This document shows positions 61,275-64,000 of a stretch of DNA of 64,000 nucleotides, piece by piece. The stretch's first letter is position 1. Each line of letters opens with the position of its first letter. Both the position numbers and the translations under genes were made by a program. Below the pieces are notes generated by a model. The model was given only the letters and a program-made list of their open reading frames with translations, was not told where the DNA came from and did not search any database. This DNA comes from Anaerostipes hominis (ex Lee et al. 2021) (GTDB lineage: Bacteria; Bacillota; Clostridia; Lachnospirales; Lachnospiraceae), in the NCBI RefSeq assembly GCF_002270485.1, contig NZ_NQOG01000002.1, positions 186,001 to 250,000 on the forward strand, written 5' to 3'.

Positions 61275-64000
61275 AGAACAGCAGCAGGTCATAGCGGAGA
61301 GAGACTGCAGCCTTTTGGTGTCTGCCGCGGCAGGCTCCGGAAAGACGGCTGTGCTTGTGGAACGGATCATCGAAAAGATATCGTCAAAAGAGGAACCGGT
61401 GGATGTGGACCGGCTGTTGGTGGTGACCTACACTCACGCGGCGGCCAATGAAATGAAGGAGAGGATCCGCAGAGCCATAGAAAAGAAAGTGGAGGAGGAC
61501 CCGGCAAATGAACATCTCATCCGGCAGCTCTCCCTGATCCACAAGGCACAGATCACGACGATCCACAGCTTTTGTCTCAATCTTATCAGAGATTACTACT
61601 ACAAACTCGATCTGGATCCGAATTTTGCAATCGGAGACCAGGGGCAGATGGACCTTATGAAGCTGGAAGTGCTGGACGATGTTCTGGAGGAGGCATACAC
61701 CGAACAGAGTGATGCTTTCGTGGAATTCATTGAAAGCTACATCCCGGGAAAAAACGATGAGCGCATCAGAGACTACGTCCTCGGGCTCTATGAGAGTTCC
61801 AGGAGTCATATCGATCCGCTGGGCTGGCTTTCACATGCAAGACAGGGATTTCAGATTCGCACGAAGAAAGAACTTCACCGGGCAGTCTGGATGAAGGAGA
61901 TCCTGAAAGATGCGAAGGCGGTGGCGGAATCCGCCTGTTCTATGATGAGGAAGGCAAAAGAGGCGGCGTCTGAGACGCGGGGACCGTATTTTTACCTGCC
62001 GACCCTCAAGGCAGATCTGGAAGCCATGGAAAAGATCCGCAGCGCACAGACATATAAGGACTTCGGAGAACTGTTTTTGACCTTCACAAAGCCGCGTCTA
62101 AACGGAAGAAAGAAAAAGGACGATATCATTGACAAAGACCTTCAGGAGTACTGCAAGGATTTGAGAAAAAAGGCATATGACCTGATCGACTCCATCAGAA
62201 GCAGCTATTTTTACAAGCCGGAAAGCGAGATCCTCCGGCAGATCCGCAGAGTGCGGCAGCCTATGGAAGGATTCATCGGCCTGACAGAGAAGTTTTATCA
62301 CCGCTTCATGGAGCGCAAAAAGCTGGACAACCTTTTAGATTTCAGCGATCTGGAACATCTGGCGCTGGAACTTTTAACCGAGGGCTTTTCGGAGGACGGG
62401 ACTCCAATCGTCAGCGAGATCGCCAAAGAAAAGGCAGAATATTTCCATGAGATCTATATCGATGAGTATCAGGACAGTAACTTTCTCCAGGATGCGATTT
62501 TAAGGAGTGTGTCCGGACAGAGCCTGGGAGAACACAATATTTTTATGGTGGGGGATGTCAAACAGAGCATTTACAGTTTTCGTCTTGCGAGGCCGGAGCT
62601 GTTCATAGAGAAATATCACGGATTTAAAAAGGACGGGAAAAATTCAAAGCTCATCGAACTGAGAAATAATTTCCGCAGCCGCAGGGAAGTGCTTTTTACA
62701 GTCAACGATATTTTTTATCAGATCATGCACGCATCCCTTGGGAATATCGAATATACAAAGGATGTGGCTCTGGTACCAAGTTTCCCCTATAAGGAGACAA
62801 ACGGTGCAGGCGGAAATGCGGAACTTCTGTTAGTCAGCAGAGATTGGAACGATGCCTCTGAGGAGGACAAAGACGTGCTGGAGGCCAGAATGATTGCAGA
62901 CCGGATACGGAAGATGGTGGACGGGCCTGAACCTCAGATGGTGCTGGATTATGATGAGGAAGGCAATGAAGTTTACCGGAAGGCAGAATACAGAGATATT
63001 GTCATTCTCCTGAGGTCTGTGAAAGGAAATGCCGAGAAGATCCAGGAGGTGTTAATGGATGCCGGCATCCCGGTCGTATCAAGCAGCCAGAGCGGATATT
63101 TTGACACGGTAGAAGTTCGCACTGTCCTAAGCCTTCTGACTGTGGTGGATAATCTGTATGCAGACATCGAGATGGCTGCTTTTCTCCGGTCTCCCATGAT
63201 CGGCATGACGGGGGAGGACTTGGCGAAACTGAAACTTGGCGGAAAGAAAAAGTATATGTATGACTGCCTTAGTGAGACAGAAGGAAAAGATGAGAAAGTG
63301 GACACTGCACTGTCGGTGCTAAAAAGGCTAAGGGAAGCGAAAACCTTTCTGTCCCTTCACGAACTGCTCTGGCTGGCATTTGACCTTACGGGATATTATC
63401 ATTATGTCGGGGCTATGCCTCAGGGTGCGAAACGCCAGGGAAATCTTCTGATGCTGGCAGAGCAGGCGAAAACCTATGAGGCCAGCCGCTATAAAGGGGT
63501 ATTCCATTTTATCCGGTATATGGAACAGTGCAGAGAATATCAAATGGATTTCGGTGAGGCAAATACACTGGGCGGAAATGAAAATCTGGTTACGATTACA
63601 AGTATCCATAAGAGCAAGGGACTGGAATATCCGATCGTTTTTCTTGCCAAAACACATAAAAAATTTAATTTAAGAGATACGAGCGGGAGCCTTTTGTTTC
63701 ATCCGGATTATTTTATAGGACCGGACCTTGTGAATATCAGGCAGAGAACAAAGGAGCGGACTATCATGAAGGGTATGGTCTCAAGACAGCTGGTGAAGGA
63801 TTCGCTTGGGGAAGAACTGCGCGTTTTATATGTGGCACTCACAAGGGCGAAAGAAAAACTTATCATGACGGGAGTACAGGGAAACCGCCATCAGCCTGGC
63901 AGCAAAGGGACGGTCTCCTATGTGGATCTGCTGAGCGCCAGGTCTTATCTGGAGTGGCTTCTCATGGCTGCCGGAAATATGGAGGAAAGTCCGTTTGAGA
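61261..64000 (+). CDS. addA: ATP-dependent helicase/nuclease subunit A (3' end cut by window)
   Basis: The frame is open to the window end; 913 codons are visible. SF1 helicase motifs are in order: Walker A SAAAGSGKTAVLVER, Ia VVTYTHAAANEMKERI, II IYIDEYQDSN, III VGDVKQSIYSFRLARPEL, IV region IVILLRSV, V ITSIHKSKGLEYPIVFLA and VI LRVLYVALTRAKEKL. The C-terminal nuclease domain lies outside the window. Start ATG at 61261 overlaps addB. AddAB resects DNA ends to load RecA at Chi-like sites. Confidence 0.93.
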   Translation, partial: MPWTEEQQQVIAERDCSLLVSAAAGSGKTAVLVERIIEKISSKEEPVDVDRLLVVTYTHAAANEMKERIRRAIEKKVEEDPANEHLIRQLSLIHKAQITTIHSFCLNLIRDYYYKLDLDPNFAIGDQGQMDLMKLEVLDDVLEEAYTEQSDAFVEFIESYIPGKNDERIRDYVLGLYESSRSHIDPLGWLSHARQGFQIRTKKELHRAVWMKEILKDAKAVAESACSMMRKAKEAASETRGPYFYLPTLKADLEAMEKIRSAQTYKDFGELFLTFTKPRLNGRKKKDDIIDKDLQEYCKDLRKKAYDLIDSIRSSYFYKPESEILRQIRRVRQPMEGFIGLTEKFYHRFMERKKLDNLLDFSDLEHLALELLTEGFSEDGTPIVSEIAKEKAEYFHEIYIDEYQDSNFLQDAILRSVSGQSLGEHNIFMVGDVKQSIYSFRLARPELFIEKYHGFKKDGKNSKLIELRNNFRSRREVLFTVNDIFYQIMHASLGNIEYTKDVALVPSFPYKETNGAGGNAELLLVSRDWNDASEEDKDVLEARMIADRIRKMVDGPEPQMVLDYDEEGNEVYRKAEYRDIVILLRSVKGNAEKIQEVLMDAGIPVVSSSQSGYFDTVEVRTVLSLLTVVDNLYADIEMAAFLRSPMIGMTGEDLAKLKLGGKKKYMYDCLSETEGKDEKVDTALSVLKRLREAKTFLSLHELLWLAFDLTGYYHYVGAMPQGAKRQGNLLMLAEQAKTYEASRYKGVFHFIRYMEQCREYQMDFGEANTLGGNENLVTITSIHKSKGLEYPIVFLAKTHKKFNLRDTSGSLLFHPDYFIGPDLVNIRQRTKERTIMKGMVSRQLVKDSLGEELRVLYVALTRAKEKLIMTGVQGNRHQPGSKGTVSYVDLLSARSYLEWLLMAAGNMEESPFE

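Noticed and set aside
1-64000. CRISPR arrays, tRNA or rRNA genes, intact insertion sequences or prophage
   Set aside because: None was seen on reading the intergenic regions; all repeats found are terminators, dyads or the GSGD codon repeats.

Overview
The window looks like chromosomal DNA of an endospore-forming, low-to-mid G+C Clostridia, most likely a gut Lachnospiraceae; the genus cannot be fixed by eye. The evidence is the cotJABC and spoVA operons, a type III glutamine synthetase, AddAB in place of RecBCD, a leucine T-box before leuA, and several small families typical of Lachnospiraceae (DUF4364, DUF6179, DUF6514). I found no rRNA, tRNA, CRISPR array, intact insertion sequence or phage. 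Genes are dense, mostly in short operons with overlapping starts and stops, and strong intrinsic terminators are frequent.

Layout. 0-4 kb: 2-aminoethylphosphonate uptake and breakdown (permease, binding protein, phnW, phnX). 4-9.4 kb: ZIP transporter, small HD hydrolase, tyrA-aroA, secreted glycoside-hydrolase-like protein. 9.4-10.8 kb: an A+T-rich patch with a minimal AraC-type regulator overlapping a clpP, plus a decayed DeoR-like fragment. 10.9-14.6 kb: a PadR/DUF1700/DUF4097/PspC envelope-stress type operon and putP. 14.6-19.5 kb: a metal and oxidative-stress block (ferritin, cotJABC with Mn catalase, an MntR-like regulator, feoAB). 19.5-23.4 kb: a PstS fragment, trkA-trkH and a YhhN-like protein. 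23.5-27 kb: two consecutive leuD-leuC pairs. 27-28.3 kb: an A+T-rich two-gene cassette of unknown secreted and membrane proteins. 28.3-33 kb: split chromate transporter, LysR regulator, CDF and MATE transporters. 33-36.8 kb: MNT/HEPN pair, a small unknown gene, a broken DUF6323/DUF6179 gene, SPOR-amidase, alpha/beta hydrolase. 36.8-46.7 kb: an internally shortened mgtE, two polysaccharide deacetylases, a large unknown membrane protein, glnN, mntP, a Ca/Na antiporter, engB and DUF4364. 46.9-50.1 kb: spoVAA, AB, AC, AD and AE. 50.2-57.8 kb: PBP1A, DUF6514, YigZ, T-box-leuA, two divergent XRE genes with a palindromic operator, and a Fic remnant. 57.9-64 kb: addB and addA (cut by the window end).

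The most interesting points are gene decay and remodelling that would be missed in a routine annotation: an mgtE that appears to have lost its pore-forming helices in frame, a DUF6179 gene broken by one in-frame TGA, a Fic gene reduced to its two termini, and PstS and DeoR-like tails. The twin leuDC pairs with non-standard residues near the Fe-S ligands, the unknown secreted/membrane cassette at 27-28 kb, and the AraC-clpP pair are the best candidates for uncharacterised functions. All functional calls rest on reading motifs; no database search was run.
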